Positions 32,569 to 44,934 of a stretch of DNA of 64,000 bases are shown piece after piece. The position numbers were made by a program, and so were the translations under genes. The notes under the pieces are model-generated. The model saw nothing but the letters and a program-made list of their open reading frames with translations. It was not told the DNA's origin and made no database searches. The DNA comes from Phytophthora hibernalis. Taxonomy: Eukaryota; Oomycota; Peronosporomycetes; Peronosporales; Peronosporaceae. The stretch is taken from positions 186,001-250,000 of the forward strand of contig JAAKBF010000149.1 in NCBI GenBank assembly GCA_012656075.1. Reading direction: 5' to 3'. Each line of letters begins with the position of its first letter. Within the stretch, counting starts at the first letter, position 1.

Positions 32569-35500
32569 ATGGACGCGGAGCATGCGCGGATCGTCACCTC
32601 CGAAGGCGCCACGGAGCTCCCCGACCCGACTTTCGACCCTCTAGCTGATGAGAACACGCGCACGGACCCTCTAGACGCCTCAAATACCGGCGAAGTCTCG
32701 TCCCTGACGCAGCAGCAGCCGAATTGTGACGCGTCTGAGGCCATCGCACCTTCCAGCGCCTTATTAGCGGCCGCAGCAGGCGCACCGGACCTGCGGCGGT
32801 CATCTTCGTCCGGCGCGTCACGCGGCGTAGGGTTTGGGCTCAGTGCGGGGGTCGGCCGTCGCAGTAGAAGCCGAAGCGGCGGAGATGACGCGTCCTCGGA
32901 GTTGGTGCTGCAGTTGCAGAGACTGTGCAGACGCCAGAGGCAGCGATCAGAGGAGCGCGCCTTCGTCCGAGACGTGGAGCGCGTGCTGGCGCTGCTGAGA
33001 GCGCAGGCTACGGGAGCTGACGTGACGTCGGCCACGTTCCCAGGTCCGACGCTGTCGCTGAGAGATGGGGACGTGCTGGGCAGTGTACAGGAAGAAGACG
33101 CAGACGAGAGGAGGAGCTCTGTAGCTAGTAACGCGTCGACGTTCAGTAGTATGAGCTCCATGAGCTCTTCTAGTGACAGGGTGACGCTGACGCTCGCGGA
33201 GATTGATACGCTGCTGGACTGCATTGGAGACCTGTTCGACCATCGGAACCCAGGCGTCCGCGCGCTGGCCTTTGAAGTGGTACAGCTGTGTTTGCTGAGG
33301 TTTGGAGAGCGTTTGACCCCTGCGCTAAGGAGGAAGATTTACCTTCGGCTGGAGACCCACCCTCCCGGAGACTTTTTATTGCGGCAAAAAGCGCTGCGGG
33401 CGCTTACGCAGGATGGACGCCATTTGGAACCTTTTCATGTGGAGCTTGGCTGGTTCCTCCTGCGTCTGCTGGAGCAGTCGGACGCCCAACGAGACTTGTT
33501 GGATCTCATTCAGAGCATTCTGCGTCGCAGTCCTCGGGCTCTTGATCGTGACAAGGTGATTGCCATTGTTTCTGTTTTAAGCGCGCGATGCGATGTAGCG
33601 TGGAGTCGCAGTGACTTGGACGCGTGTCGTAGGTTTGTAGTCTTTTTCACGTGCTGGCAGTGCACGATTTGGCTTATGCGGCTAGCACACCGGCGTGTTT
33701 GCGGTCGCTGTGTTGTCTCGTCAACGCTGATGGTCATGGAACGTGGTCGGCGATGAAGCTGCTACTCAATGGCAGTTCCGGCTTCTTTGTGCTGCGAGGT
33801 CTACTTCAGGTGCTAGAACACCCTTCGGGTGCTAACTCTCCGTGGGTACTCCGAGGAGCCGTATTTTTGTAGGTATGTCTTGCTGGGGCTCGCAGCGTGT
33901 TGGTAAGTTTGACGATATCGCGTGGGCTCCCATTTTACTGGCGCTTGAGAAAGCTTTGCAGTGCTGGCGTGGGGTGGTCATCTTCGAGGTTATTTTGTCT
34001 CTACAACGATTGATAAAGAAATTTGGTGCATCGGCTGGTAGCGGACAACACGCTGTGAGCACATTTCACCCTGGTGCTGGCAGTCACGATACGAGTGTAT
34101 TGAATGGTGCTAGATCATCTACGACCCCGGCCACGAGCAACAATCAGGATAAACGCCGCCTAGCCATGGAATGGGACATTATTTTGCGCATGCTGCAAAC
34201 TCTCAGACCATGGGTTTCTATGACTGATGAGAATGAGATTGAAGAAACTCCTCAACGGACCATACACACCGACAGAGGGAGATCAGAAACTAGAGCGCAG
34301 CGTGCGGCAGCCATTCATCCAGCAAATGACCTCCCTGATCAGCAACAACTTTCGGTGTCAATTCAGCAGACGAGAATCCCGCGCGAGCTTCTGGATACTC
34401 TATTGGCTGTGGAAGAGCTTGTGGAGCAACGTCAGTTTGCTGGTGACGTAGATGAATTTCTTAGTGTTCTTGAGGACTATTTACCACATCTCAGTGAGAA
34501 CTCCATGTACTTCCTGTTGCGACAGCGTGCGGAGGCAGCTCATCCAGGATACCATCTTGACTGGTTGGTGACCTTGTCAGCAGCAATGCGTATGTTCTTC
34601 TCGTGCGTCAGTGCTGACGGGGACGCTCTTCCTGTACCAAGCTCTGTGCGCTTGGAGGCACTTGAAGTATTGCGCGTTAATCTTTGGACAAGTCGAAATG
34701 TGTGCGAAGACCGTGTCATTGAAGAGGTTATGATTCCAACGCTTGGCCGCGTGTATGAAGATCCTGACTCTGAGGTGCGCCGTCGTGCTCTTGGATTTAT
34801 CATTGAAGTGGCCCGACAACTGGAAAGTGTCAAGTTTGACGCACTGCTTGACATCCTTTCCAGTGCAATGACACTTTCGAGCAACGAAGATGCCCAGCTT
34901 GTGGCAGCTTCGGGGATTGTTGCTCTTTTCTCTTCTGCATTTGATCATTTACCACCAGCCCGTGCGGTGCGCATGTATGATCTACTTGCCACCACCGTCG
35001 AAACTCACCGCAGCCGCGCCGTTCGGCGTGTCGCCCTTACGTGTTTGTTGTACGTGTGTGAAGCCCGAGCAACTGATGGAAAACTGCAGTGGAAGGAGCA
35101 GCAGCAGGTCCGTACGTCGCGTTTCCTGTTTGTGTCTCGGCGTACTGCGCGTATCAACGCGGCTGGTGTTCAGCTGACTGCTGCTTGTGTTCCAGTGGCT
35201 CGAGCACTGCGCGCTTTACTCACACTTGTGAGTGCTGAGCCCGATGCTGAGCTATTCCGTATGGCAGTACAAGGCATTAAAACGATGCTGGAAAATCGTG
35301 TGATCCTCGAAGATGTGGATGTCAGCGAGGCCTCTGCTAAGCTCGTGGCTAGTATTGATTATCGAGCGTTTGGTCGGGCTGCCATTTCAGACGAGATTGA
35401 CAGATTACTCAGCGACCAGCCAAGTGACCAAAGCTCCAGCGATGCAAACACGGCGGCTTTAATTCCTCGAGATCGGAAGTCGCTAGAAGATTGTAAGCAG

Positions 35501-38500
35501 TCTGGTCAGTCGATTCCACTGATTGATGCAGAACTTGTTCGTTCAATTCACGCGTCAACACGAACAATGGACACAGGAGGAAGTGGCAAAGCGGGCGTTT
35601 CGTTCTGCGCTAGCGTGCGATCTACAGCCGCATTGCTTGCCAAAACCCGGTTCCTTGCTATGGGAATTGAGTTGCTCCAGGTACTCGTTAGCTATGAAGC
35701 TGAGCTGCAGGGCAATGCACTGCAAGAACTTGCCCGATGTTTGATTGGATCAATGGAATTACGCTTGGCTGTTGCCGAGAAAGACCTTTCGCTGGCGGTG
35801 CTACCGTTGATGAACCGACCTTATCTGTATCAGCCTCGTCACCAAACATGATTTACCGCCACGGTGAAGCTCGATCTCAACTTGGTGACACGGACCCGTA
35901 TGTGTCTGGCACACCACTTGGTTTTACGTCCCGTGTGCTATCACGCTTTCAGACGTCAGCATCGCACGGTAACCTTTTCCACGCACTTTCAGGATCCGTG
36001 AGCAAGTCGTCATTGGGATCCGCTTCTTCAAGCGCACCGGCACGGCCAAGCCTGAAAGATCGAGCTCGGTTGCGCGATTTCCTGCGCCAACTCTTCGATT
36101 CCGAATTCAAGTTGTTGCACACGACGACAACAGCTCTAAGTCTGCTGGTTCTGCTCGCACCGGCGCCAATACTGTGCCAGCTTGATGGTTTGCTACAAAA
36201 TTTGCGTGGAAGCGTCACTACAGTAGATGGCGATTTCCGCCCTGACGCTTTTGTCGCTGTGCTGGAGCTATTGACTACCATAACGACAATGTTATCTCGT
36301 GAGCAAGCATATAACGCGCTACCTGCACGCGAAGCGATCGTGGAGTCGCTTCTCCTCGGCTTCGAATACGCAAAGTCGAAACAACTCGCCTATCTTTCTT
36401 TTCGACTTCTGTGCCAAGTGATTCATCAAAGCGATCACACGGAAAGGATTTCGCTTGGAACCTTGGCGATGCCGACACTGCAAGCGTGCACTCGCCGTGC
36501 AAACAGCCTACTTGCTGAGGCTGCTGTCGATTTTTTAATGTGTTTTGCATACTCACAGTCAGCGTTGGCTCCTTCGGCGCTCTGTAGTCGACAGCTGTCT
36601 GGAAAGGAAGAAAGCGAAATGCAAAGTACGAGTGGTGATCCGACTCGAGCACGGTCGCGGTCGTGGATATATAGAAGATCGTTATTGACGATCACTACAA
36701 GTTCGCGCGGGGATGCGACACTAATAATCAGGAGAGCTAATTGCACAAGCCGGTGGAATCTTGCTGCATGCCACAATTTATCGCTGAACCCCAAGGTCTC
36801 TGCACCACCGTTCTCCCACCCTCGTGTTGACGATATGGACAATGGAGCTGGAAGTAGTGCTACTCGCAGAAGCTTTAATTTTCTCAGCCAACGTTCACAT
36901 GACGTGCTTGGAGGAAAACAATCCGATACTTTGAGACGAAGAGCTCTTCCAGCCGAGCTTCGACCGTCAAATCCAATCCAGTCAAATTCACGTCCCGCGA
37001 TATCTTCTCAGCTGCACGAGGTTCTGGGAGAAAATGCAGAACCCAGCTATCCTGAGACTAAAAACAATGACGATAGAACAACGGAAGCGGATGACGAGGA
37101 AGCAGAATCGACCTTTCCGAGTGTATCGGCAGCGACAGCTTTACCACCGTTGCCAGCGTATGATGGTATCGGTGGATCGCCATCCTACTACTGTGAAAAT
37201 GCACAAGGTACGAAGATCAAAATGCACGAGTTGTCTTACCTGATATTATGTGCATTGATGATGTTATTGCTTGTAGTGCGCCGTCAGCCTCATCGCAGAA
37301 CTGATCGCCCGGCGTCCAGAAGTAGGAACATTTCTCGACAAGAGGAAGGAGACGACGGACAAGAATGCTCGCCAGGAAGGAAATCCGTCATTCGTGTTAT
37401 TCGAGAAGATGTCGAAGAATATGGTGCCGATGCAGAAGAAGATGAGGATGCTATGGATGCATTTTCGCTTGATGACAGCATTAACATTAACGAATCGTCG
37501 AGTATTCCAGCAGTGACGCCAAGGATACTGCAATTTATTGAGCACAGCAATGTCAATGACGAAAGCCTGGCTGAACCCTCAACGTTGCCCAACGAGGAAC
37601 ACTATGACCCCATGTATTTGATGATGCAGCTTTTCGACATCACCGTGGAAAATCGTCCGCAGTTGCTCGGCGACGGACCGCCACTGAAGTTGGCGTTGAA
37701 CGTGCTGGATCGTACTCCGGAGTACGAAACCCACAAAATTGGTTTGCTATATATTCGAGACGAGAGACAATCCTCCGAAGCGGCTATTCTAGCGAACGCA
37801 GGTGGATCCCTGCGCTACTTGCGATTCCTGCGTGGTTTGGGCACCTTCACCAAGTTGGAGAGTCTCCCGGGGTATACGGGAGGACTTGATACTACGAATA
37901 ACAATGACGGAAAGTTTGGCCTCGTCTACAAGGATGCTTGCGCACAGGTACCCGTGATTTCTTGGTAGGATTTCTCGAGAGAGTGACTAACTGTTAACTC
38001 GGTTGCTAACGTACTTACAGATCATGTTTCACGTGGCCACAATGATGATTCCTGAAGAAAAGCGCCCCAACGGGAGTAGTCCTTCTGACAATTTCGCCTC
38101 GATGAAGAAGAAGCGTCACATTGGCAACGACTTCGTGCACGTGGTGTTTAAGGTACACGCGTTTCAGCCTGCGATCGAGTGCATGGCCCAATTCAAATTG
38201 ACACGATGTTATGATTCTTCCTCCTTGTGAATTCGTAGGAATGCGACGAAAAGTACGATGTGCAAACGCTGTCCGGTCAATTTAATGATGTCCACATCGT
38301 CATTCAACCGCTGAACGATCTGGAGTATCGCACAGAGGTGCACGCCAAGCCGGGAATCCCTCCATTTGGGCCTCTTTACGGCAGACAGATCGTGTCTAGC
38401 TCAATTATCTCAGAGATCGTACGGCTTACGTGCTTGAACGCTAATCTGGCGTGCCAGGTGTTCCACCAGGACCTTGTGGGCTTTGCCATAAATTGTGAGG

Positions 38501-38571
38501 AGCGATTGAAGCAGATCAAGCAGCTAGGTCTTCGGCTTGCTACTGCCGACGAGTGGAAACTCGATGAGTAG
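32569..38571 (+). CDS. TSC2: Tuberin (TSC2)-like Rheb GTPase-activating protein
   Basis: Four exons: 32569-37207, 37277-37947, 38021-38152 and 38239-38571. With three missing bases restored (T runs at 33643-33647, 33864-33868 and near 35787-35789) the product is 1925 aa. The long N-terminal part is alpha-helical HEAT-like with a Ser-rich start. The C-terminus has the Rap/Ran-GAP fold as in tuberin: RTPEYETHKIGLLYI, FLRGLGTF, KFGLVYKDACAQ, then IMFHVATMMIPEEKR and KKRHIGNDFVHVVF, where the Asn of the last motif is the catalytic asparagine thumb. The tail QVFHQDLVGFAINCEERLKQ also matches tuberin rather than RalGAP. In other eukaryotes TSC2 with TSC1 turns off Rheb and so TORC1. The 69-nt intron 37208-37276 is in phase and lacks a stop. 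Confidence 0.85.
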
Positions 38572-39060
38572 GATTTATCAAGAGGGTCTAATGCAGTAAT
38601 ATTGCTCAGTCCATTGGTGGTGGGCTCAATCCACGCAATCATTGTACCCAAGTTTCCAGCACGACTACCAGAGAGAAACCAGGGCCTTATGCGTACCGAG
38701 ACATGCCGATATGTCCACCACGATTGACCGAGATGATATGAGAAATAACATCATAACCCGAGGATCTGCGATGAAGCTGATATCACGGAAACAGGGAAAT
38801 ACATTGTGCTACTGACTCAATGCTCAACCAGTCCCCAAAACAACTAAACAGCTAGAGAGATTTCAAACTTGTCGACGACTCGGCAATTGAAATCCACACA
38901 GCTACACTGAAGGAACAGGCTACGAGTTTGAAATTCCGCATGGAAGACAATACCTGTTGGCGTACTTGGAGCAATTCGTTGGAAAGCTGTCAGAACGATT
39001 GCATGAAGCATGCCTCCTCCATCATAATTGTCTACTAGTTTGGGATTGTATCGTCGAAAT
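38572..39060. other. Spacer between the tuberin gene and the Argonaute fragment
   Basis: About 490 bp with no gene recognised on either strand. Confidence 0.5.
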
Positions 39061-39085
39061 CCTAAGCGATAAGAAACCCTTGAAC

Positions 39086-40793
39086 GGGCTACAGACGCCA
39101 TGACGACCGCGGAGAGGACCGTGGTGGGGACCGTGCAGATGGCCGTGGAGGTGACCGTGGAGGTGACCGTGGATATAGCGGTGGAGGCCGCGGTAGAAGA
39201 CGTTTTGAAAGGGGTGGAGGTCGCCGGTGTCACATCGGGTGTGAGAACGGTAACTGGTTCCGGGTACGAGACACTGGGTGGCCCCGTGACCGACCGACCC
39301 ACGTCTCCAAGACGAATGGACCGGTCACACGGGTATGCGCGAAGTTAGCGCTGATGACCCCGAACTCCAGCAGAAGTTCAAATTTGTCGCCGCCCGGGCG
39401 TCGCCAGAGGTAACAACTTGGTGCAGTTGGATACCAACTACTTTCGTGTATCGCTTAGCACGGAATACCGCGTGGGTGTCAAGCCCTCGCCTGACTTTGC
39501 AGAGAACACGAGGGTGGGAGTGGGCGACGTGTTTGCGCCTCGTAGGCGTGAGCAGTGCCAGGAACGGCCTCTTCCACGCTCTCTGGCGTGCAATGTGATC
39601 AACGCTGCCCTCCGTCAATATGAGGATTTTGGCGGCATCCGCGATGTACATGACGGTATGTCGGCCAAGTAGTGCGCTTGCTATGATACCGTGGCGTGGG
39701 CAATCCAAGACTTTCGTCGATGTTAATCCGGACGGCCCCAGTCCGCCCCCGCCACCGGCTGCAGGTGAGGCGCCTCGCCACCCATTCCGAGGCCCTCGCA
39801 CATTTGTCGTGAAGATCAAGCTTGCTGAGGCGATCTTGAAAAGTTCACTTACGCATTACTACTCCAATCCAGATGTAAATGTTATGCCACTCCTGCAGGC
39901 CTTGGATGTGGTTGCGCGTTTTGGTAGCGCTCAGCGTTTTATCGCTGAGGAGCGTGCCCGATGAAGGAAATAGTTCCGTTCAAGGGTGGCAAAGAACTGT
40001 GTTGGGTTACTATCAAGCCATCCGCGTTGCCGATCGTAAACTTGTGATGAACATTGATCCGGAAGCCACCGTGTTCTATGCTCCAAGGGAACTCATGGTG
40101 CTTGTCTTGCTGCTTTAAATGATCGGTCGCCAAACGACATTCGCGCTTTGTCTGATAGGAACGTCAAGGCTTTGGCTCGCGCGCTACGCATGATCGAAGT
40201 CGTTCCAACTCACCGCAACGATCGCCAACGTGCAATCTTCGACGTTAGTCCACAACCGGCCAACCTGACGATGAATATTAAGGGGAAAGAAATGTCTGTG
40301 ACCGATTACTTCAACGAGCGCTACAACATGCAGCTGAAACACCCCCAGCTTCCGCCGGTGAACATTGGCATTCAACAAGCAGGCAAGAAAACTGGTATCC
40401 GATTGAGGTGTGCAAGGTAGCACCTGGACAGCGCTGCGCAGACATTAATGAGAAGGGTACTGCAGACATTATCAAACAAACCAATCAGCCGCCGCGCGCT
40501 CGCAAGGAAATGATCATTGGCCAGGTTAACCAGGCCGGCTTCGAGAACGACCCGTACCTGGCTGCATTTGGCATGAAAGTGGAGCAACTTGAAACAATCG
40601 ATGCGCATGTGCTGGATCCGCCCGAAGTCCAGTATGCGAGCGGCCATCAGGAGGCCAGTGGTACATGAGGGACACGCGTTTTGTGGAAGGCGCTCCCGAC
40701 GCGGGTATCAAGTACTTTCGTCACTGTATGAGGAATGACCATGCCGAAACTACCTCAAGGATTCAAGAACGAGCTACGCTAAAAGCTGATTAA
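39086..40793 (+). pseudogene. Argonaute fragment with RG-rich tail, N and PAZ domains but no PIWI
   Basis: The order of pieces matches Argonaute. First a Gly/Arg-rich tail (DDRGEDRGGDRADGRGGDRG) at 39095-39230, then an N domain (NNLVQLDTNYFRVSLSTEYR; IKLAEAILKSSLTHYYSNPD; VMPLLQALDVVAR) and linker 1 (QRTVLGYYQAIRVADRKLVM...ATVFYAPRELM). The PAZ domain follows (AIFDVSPQPANLTMNIKG, VTDYFNERYNMQLKHPQLPP, EVCKVAPGQRC), then linker 2 (DPYLAAFGMKVEQLETIDAH, VQYASGHQEASG). After WYMRDTRFVEG the match is lost and a stop comes at 40791-40793. No PIWI slicer motif is found before the next gene, only 248 bp away. Several frame shifts occur and no start codon fits the first frame. Full Argonautes bind small RNAs for silencing; this copy could at best be a truncated protein. 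Confidence 0.75.
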
Positions 40794-41041
40794 GCTGATG
40801 TCTTGTCAAGACCAGACGAGCGAATCACCATGTCCGCAATCATTGACTATCGGTATTCCTTCCGGTTTGCTTGGACGCGAGTCCTTGCACTAAATTTTAA
40901 CCATCGCGCGAATGCTGTGTGTTATCACCACGTTTTCCTCCGTTGAAGTGTACGTGTAGCCATGTTTGCACCACGTCACAGATTTGGGCGTATCCAACGA
41001 AGGGTCGCGGATCAATTGAGCTTTTTCGTGCACAGTGCACA

Positions 41042-43442
41042 ATGGCAGCACAACGTAATGGTCGCTCATTAATGCTGTACACACCTCCCATCACCTCATG
41101 GTTGGTCCTCCTATTACTCTGTGTTGTGTCTTGCATGGCACTGGAGGTTCTGCTCGAAGTCCAACTGCCTCTGGAGCCTCCTCCTGCGCACAAACAGTTT
41201 CTGCTGCTTTCGGATCAAGAGCCTGTGGACTCATTGGAAGCTTTTCGAGCTCGGCACGGCCAAACTACCGGCTGGAGACACAATATGCTCGTGCAGATCT
41301 GCCAACGACCTCGTGTTGTGTGTCGTCGCGAGTTGCCGTTGGTTTATTCGACGCAGATCGCGGCTCCAGATGGGGGCACTTTTGGGGAGCTACAGCTGCT
41401 GGAAGGTGACGAACCGGCGGATATTGTGCTTGGTTTTGCACTACAACACGACATTGGACGAGACGGGAGGGTGATGATATTGAATGCAGTGTGCTCCGAG
41501 CCTCGTGTGATATGCAGTCGGTACAACGCAGTGATGCACTCGAAGACTGTTACTGGGGATGAAAGAGTCATCGGTAAGCTTGATATATATGACGACGTGG
41601 AACCGGTTGATCAGATCTACAAGTTCGTGAAAGACCACAAATTGCCGATGCTCGCGATGGAGCAGCTCATGGATGTGACGTGTTCAGTTATCGGAGACAC
41701 TCAGTGTCAGAGAAAAGTTCCGTTGGTGTACTCGCAGCGCATTGTTATTAGAGATGAAGGCACCGGAGAGCCTCGCCAACTTGGAGTCCTGCAAATTCCG
41801 CTAGGACATGAGCCGGCAGATGTGGTTCACAACTTTGGTATGCATTACGGGTGGAGAAACCCTTCCGGCAGAATCTGGTGAAAAGGGTGTGTGAAGATAA
41901 GTATGTGGCTTGCAAGCGCCTTAAACCAATTGTCTTCTCGTCTCCTATAGATGTGGGAAATGGTACAGTAGTTGGCACACTATATATTCGAGAGGACGAG
42001 GAACTTGCTGATGCTGTTCACAGGTTCACGAAACAGACTAATATCACTCGAGACTTGCAGATTTCGTTGCTTCAAGCGCTCTGTGGAACCCGCGAGGGAT
42101 TTTGTGCACTCGAGGCCAGGCACTTCTACGATCCACGCCAGTAAGTGACGGCAGTGGGCAAATGCTGGGCAATATAAACATCTATGAGGGCCAGGAACCT
42201 GCAGATGTGGTGTACCAGTTCGCAGAGCAGCATAATATCGCTCCTGGAGATCGTGAAGTGTTGCTAGATTCTTTCTGCGGCCCTCCTAAGGTGGAACCCG
42301 GCGAAGACGAGGACGAGGACGAAATTGAGCAGCTCACGTGTTCTCGTTACGCGCCTGTGATATTCAGAGTGCCGGTGTCTGCGCAGAACGGCTCGCAGCT
42401 TGGTATCTTAGAGGTTCTAGCCAACGAAGAACCTGCTGATGCTGTCGCGAGATTCGGAAACAAGCACGAGCTGGGTCCAGAAGAGAAGAAGAGTATCGTA
42501 ACAGGAGTATGTCAAGCAAGCGGCCTCGAGTGTACACGCGATGTTGGACTTCTCTACGAATCTGTGTACACACTTCCAGATGGTCAGCGTGAACGACTGC
42601 CATTCTTCGACGGCCAAGACTCCACTGATGTTATTTACGAGTACGGCCTGCTGCGTAACTTGACGCTCCGCCAGCGACAGAAGTTCCTCATCGAAGTGTG
42701 CAACGAGCCCCGAAAGCGACCAAATTGCACTCGCGCCGAACCAATGCTGCTAAACATTCCTGTCTGGGAATCAGCTAGCACAAAGCTCGGAGACGTGAAG
42801 ATCTTGGAAGGCCAAGAACCTGTCGATGTTGTGTACGCTTTCATGGAAAAGCACGATTTGTTTCAGACAGCTCCGTTAAACACGACGCTACTTGAGATCG
42901 TGTGCAACAGCACTCGAGTCGAGTGCAGCCGAATGCAACCACGACGAACACTGTTCTCCGTTCAAGCCACGTACGCTGGTTTATCGCACACACTGGAGTA
43001 TGTGCGTCCAGAGTCCGACTGGATCTGCGAGACGGAACCCCACGGAGGCCAACGGTGCGTCCACTACGTGGAGATTCTAGCACACAAGTTTTGTGAGCGG
43101 CACATGCACGATTGGGCTGATTGCGACGGGCGCATACTGGAAGCGTTGCGAAAGCAGCTCGAATTCTACGAGATCGGCATGTGGCGAGCGAAAGATCAGT
43201 ACGCGAAACTCGGTTTAGTGAAAACTGCTAGTCGAGAACAGATCGACGCGGCTTACAACACGCTAGTGAAGCGCTTCAACAACGAGACGGAACCATACAA
43301 GTATGAGAAACTCAAGGAGGCCTATCGCGTGCTGAGCGACCCTGAGGAAAAATACTTCTACGACTTGCCATGCGTCAAGTTGTTCGGGTGTTTGTGCGGC
43401 AAGCGTCAGAAGGATGGTGGAATCACCTTCACACCAGACTAG
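41042..43442 (+). CDS. Secretory-pathway protein with nine Cys-pair repeats and C-terminal J-like domain
   Basis: After adding one base at 41849-41851 (G run) and one at 42100-42103 (T run) the single exon encodes 800 aa. The N-terminus has a signal anchor or signal peptide (SWLVLLLLCVVSCMA). Nine repeats of about 75-80 residues follow. Each has a Cys-x6/7-Cys pair (such as CSEPRVICSRYNAV), a strand region ending LG.L, and the core motif GQEPADVVYQFAEQHNI with variants at each repeat. The C-terminal 60 residues resemble a J domain (YAKLGLVKTASREQIDAAYN, EAYRVLSDPEEKYFYD), but the HPD tripeptide needed to stimulate Hsp70 is absent (RFNNETEP). I do not recognise the repeat family; the core motif loosely resembles the ubiquitin-binding PFU domain. 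ER lumen or secretion is inferred from the leader. Confidence 0.7.
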
Positions 43443-43621
43443 ACCAAACGAATCGCTAACGAAGAAAACAATACAGTAGCTACAGCTATCAACATTGCAG
43501 ATACATTGCGATCTTGCGCTTGAAGGGTCACAATCACTCATGTTGAAGCAATGGTGACCGCACATATCTTCAGACGGATTCCGAAATGTTACTGTGGGTC
43601 ACTTTCACCAGTCCATAGACT

Positions 43622-44886
43622 ATGAGCGATGCGAATGTATTATTGCAGGACCAGCAGCTCCAAGCCGCGCGTGAACTCTCGACGTCGAAGCTGCTGATCG
43701 GTGTCTCCGGTGGGGTGTCATTACTTGGAGCGTTGGTGATGATCGTGCACTTCGTAGTATATCAAGAGTCACGAAGATGCGGACGGAGGCTGCTCTTCTG
43801 TTTGCACGTAGCGGATGCAGGGGCTGCCTGTGCTTGGCTCCTGGTGTTTCTCCTCGCAACTCCTGATGAAGATACAGATCTGGTTGCAAATCAAACAGAG
43901 AGACTTTGCACTGCTCAGGTTTGTTGAGTGCACCGAGCCAAATGATTATATGTTCAACGCTCACAAATCTTGTCTGTTGTTTTTCTCCTAGGGCTATGCG
44001 CTGGTGTTCTTTCAGTTGGCGTCGTGCTTTTGGACTGCGTGTTTTACATTTCATCTCTTCCAGCTGCTAGCTCGACGGTGCAAAGTGCCTGAATTATATG
44101 AAGGCCGGTATCACCTCGTTGCGTGGGGAATTCCTGTTGCTGTAAGTTATCTGCGCACCTTTTTCGACTGCTTGCTCCCAGACTCATGCTTCTGTAGACT
44201 GTGGTTCATTTGTACGTGCAATCTTTGTCTGGTGCTGCACTGGTCGGTGAGAGCGGACGACCGTGGTGCTGGATACGATCGTGGGATGATGACCAGTGGA
44301 GCATGCAAGGATTCTACGTCCAGCTTGTTATATTTTACGTCCCCGTTGTGCTCATCTTCATACACAACCTCGTGACGTGCGTGATGTTGCTGTACTTAAT
44401 GGTGAGTATGACGTTGCCACGCTTTACGTATCAAGTGCACGCCCATACTGACTTGTAGCTTTGAACTCTGAGCAGCCTCACACCCTCTCAACAAGCATGG
44501 AGACTCGAATCCACTATCGACTTCTTCTCTACAGCTGGGCGTTCTTCCTCCCGAACGTGTGGATCGTCTTCGCGTTTGCCTACCAGGCTGTGGCACCAAA
44601 TCACGCGCTCAACGCTCCGCTCTTATATTTAATCAGTGTCTTCACCCCGTTGCAAGTGCGTGGCAACACCAATGCAAAAGCATGACACTAGCTTGTCAAT
44701 GTCTTACATTTTTGATGTCCTACCAGGGAGCATTGAATGCTGTCGCGTATGGAATGAACCACACGGTGCGTAGTGGAGCCTCAATACTTCATACCTCTCA
44801 TGGTACTCTGCTCACATCACCTTATCAACAAATATCTGCAGTTCCGAGCAAGAATACGAGGCTCCATAGCTCAGCTTTACAGTTGA
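43622..44886 (+). CDS. Seven-transmembrane receptor, cAMP-receptor (CAR)-like GPCR
   Basis: Six exons, 43622-43918, 43992-44141, 44198-44401, 44476-44655, 44727-44765 and 44842-44886, give 304 aa; all five introns are phase 0 and 56-76 nt long. The seven hydrophobic helices start with LLIGVSGGVSLLGALVMIVH. The loop PWCWI followed by WSMQGFYVQLVIFYVPV and the last-helix motif GALNAVAYGMN are typical of the Dictyostelium cAMP receptor-like family. Such receptors act at the plasma membrane through heterotrimeric G proteins; the ligand is unknown. The C-terminal tail is very short (FRARIRGSIAQLYS), and there is no attached PIP-kinase or other enzyme as in some oomycete GPCR fusions. Confidence 0.75.
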
Positions 44887-44934
44887 CTTCAAGCTCAATA
44901 GATTCGAGATGGCTACATTGTTTTCACACGTCTC

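Noticed and set aside
39100..39348. Frame starting with ATG at 39100 rich in Val and Thr
   Set aside because: It is the shifted reading of the Gly/Arg-rich Argonaute tail, which is the meaningful frame.
40794..41041. Search for a PIWI remnant after the Argonaute fragment
   Set aside because: No catalytic Asp motif or PIWI-like strand was found in any plus-strand frame before the next gene.
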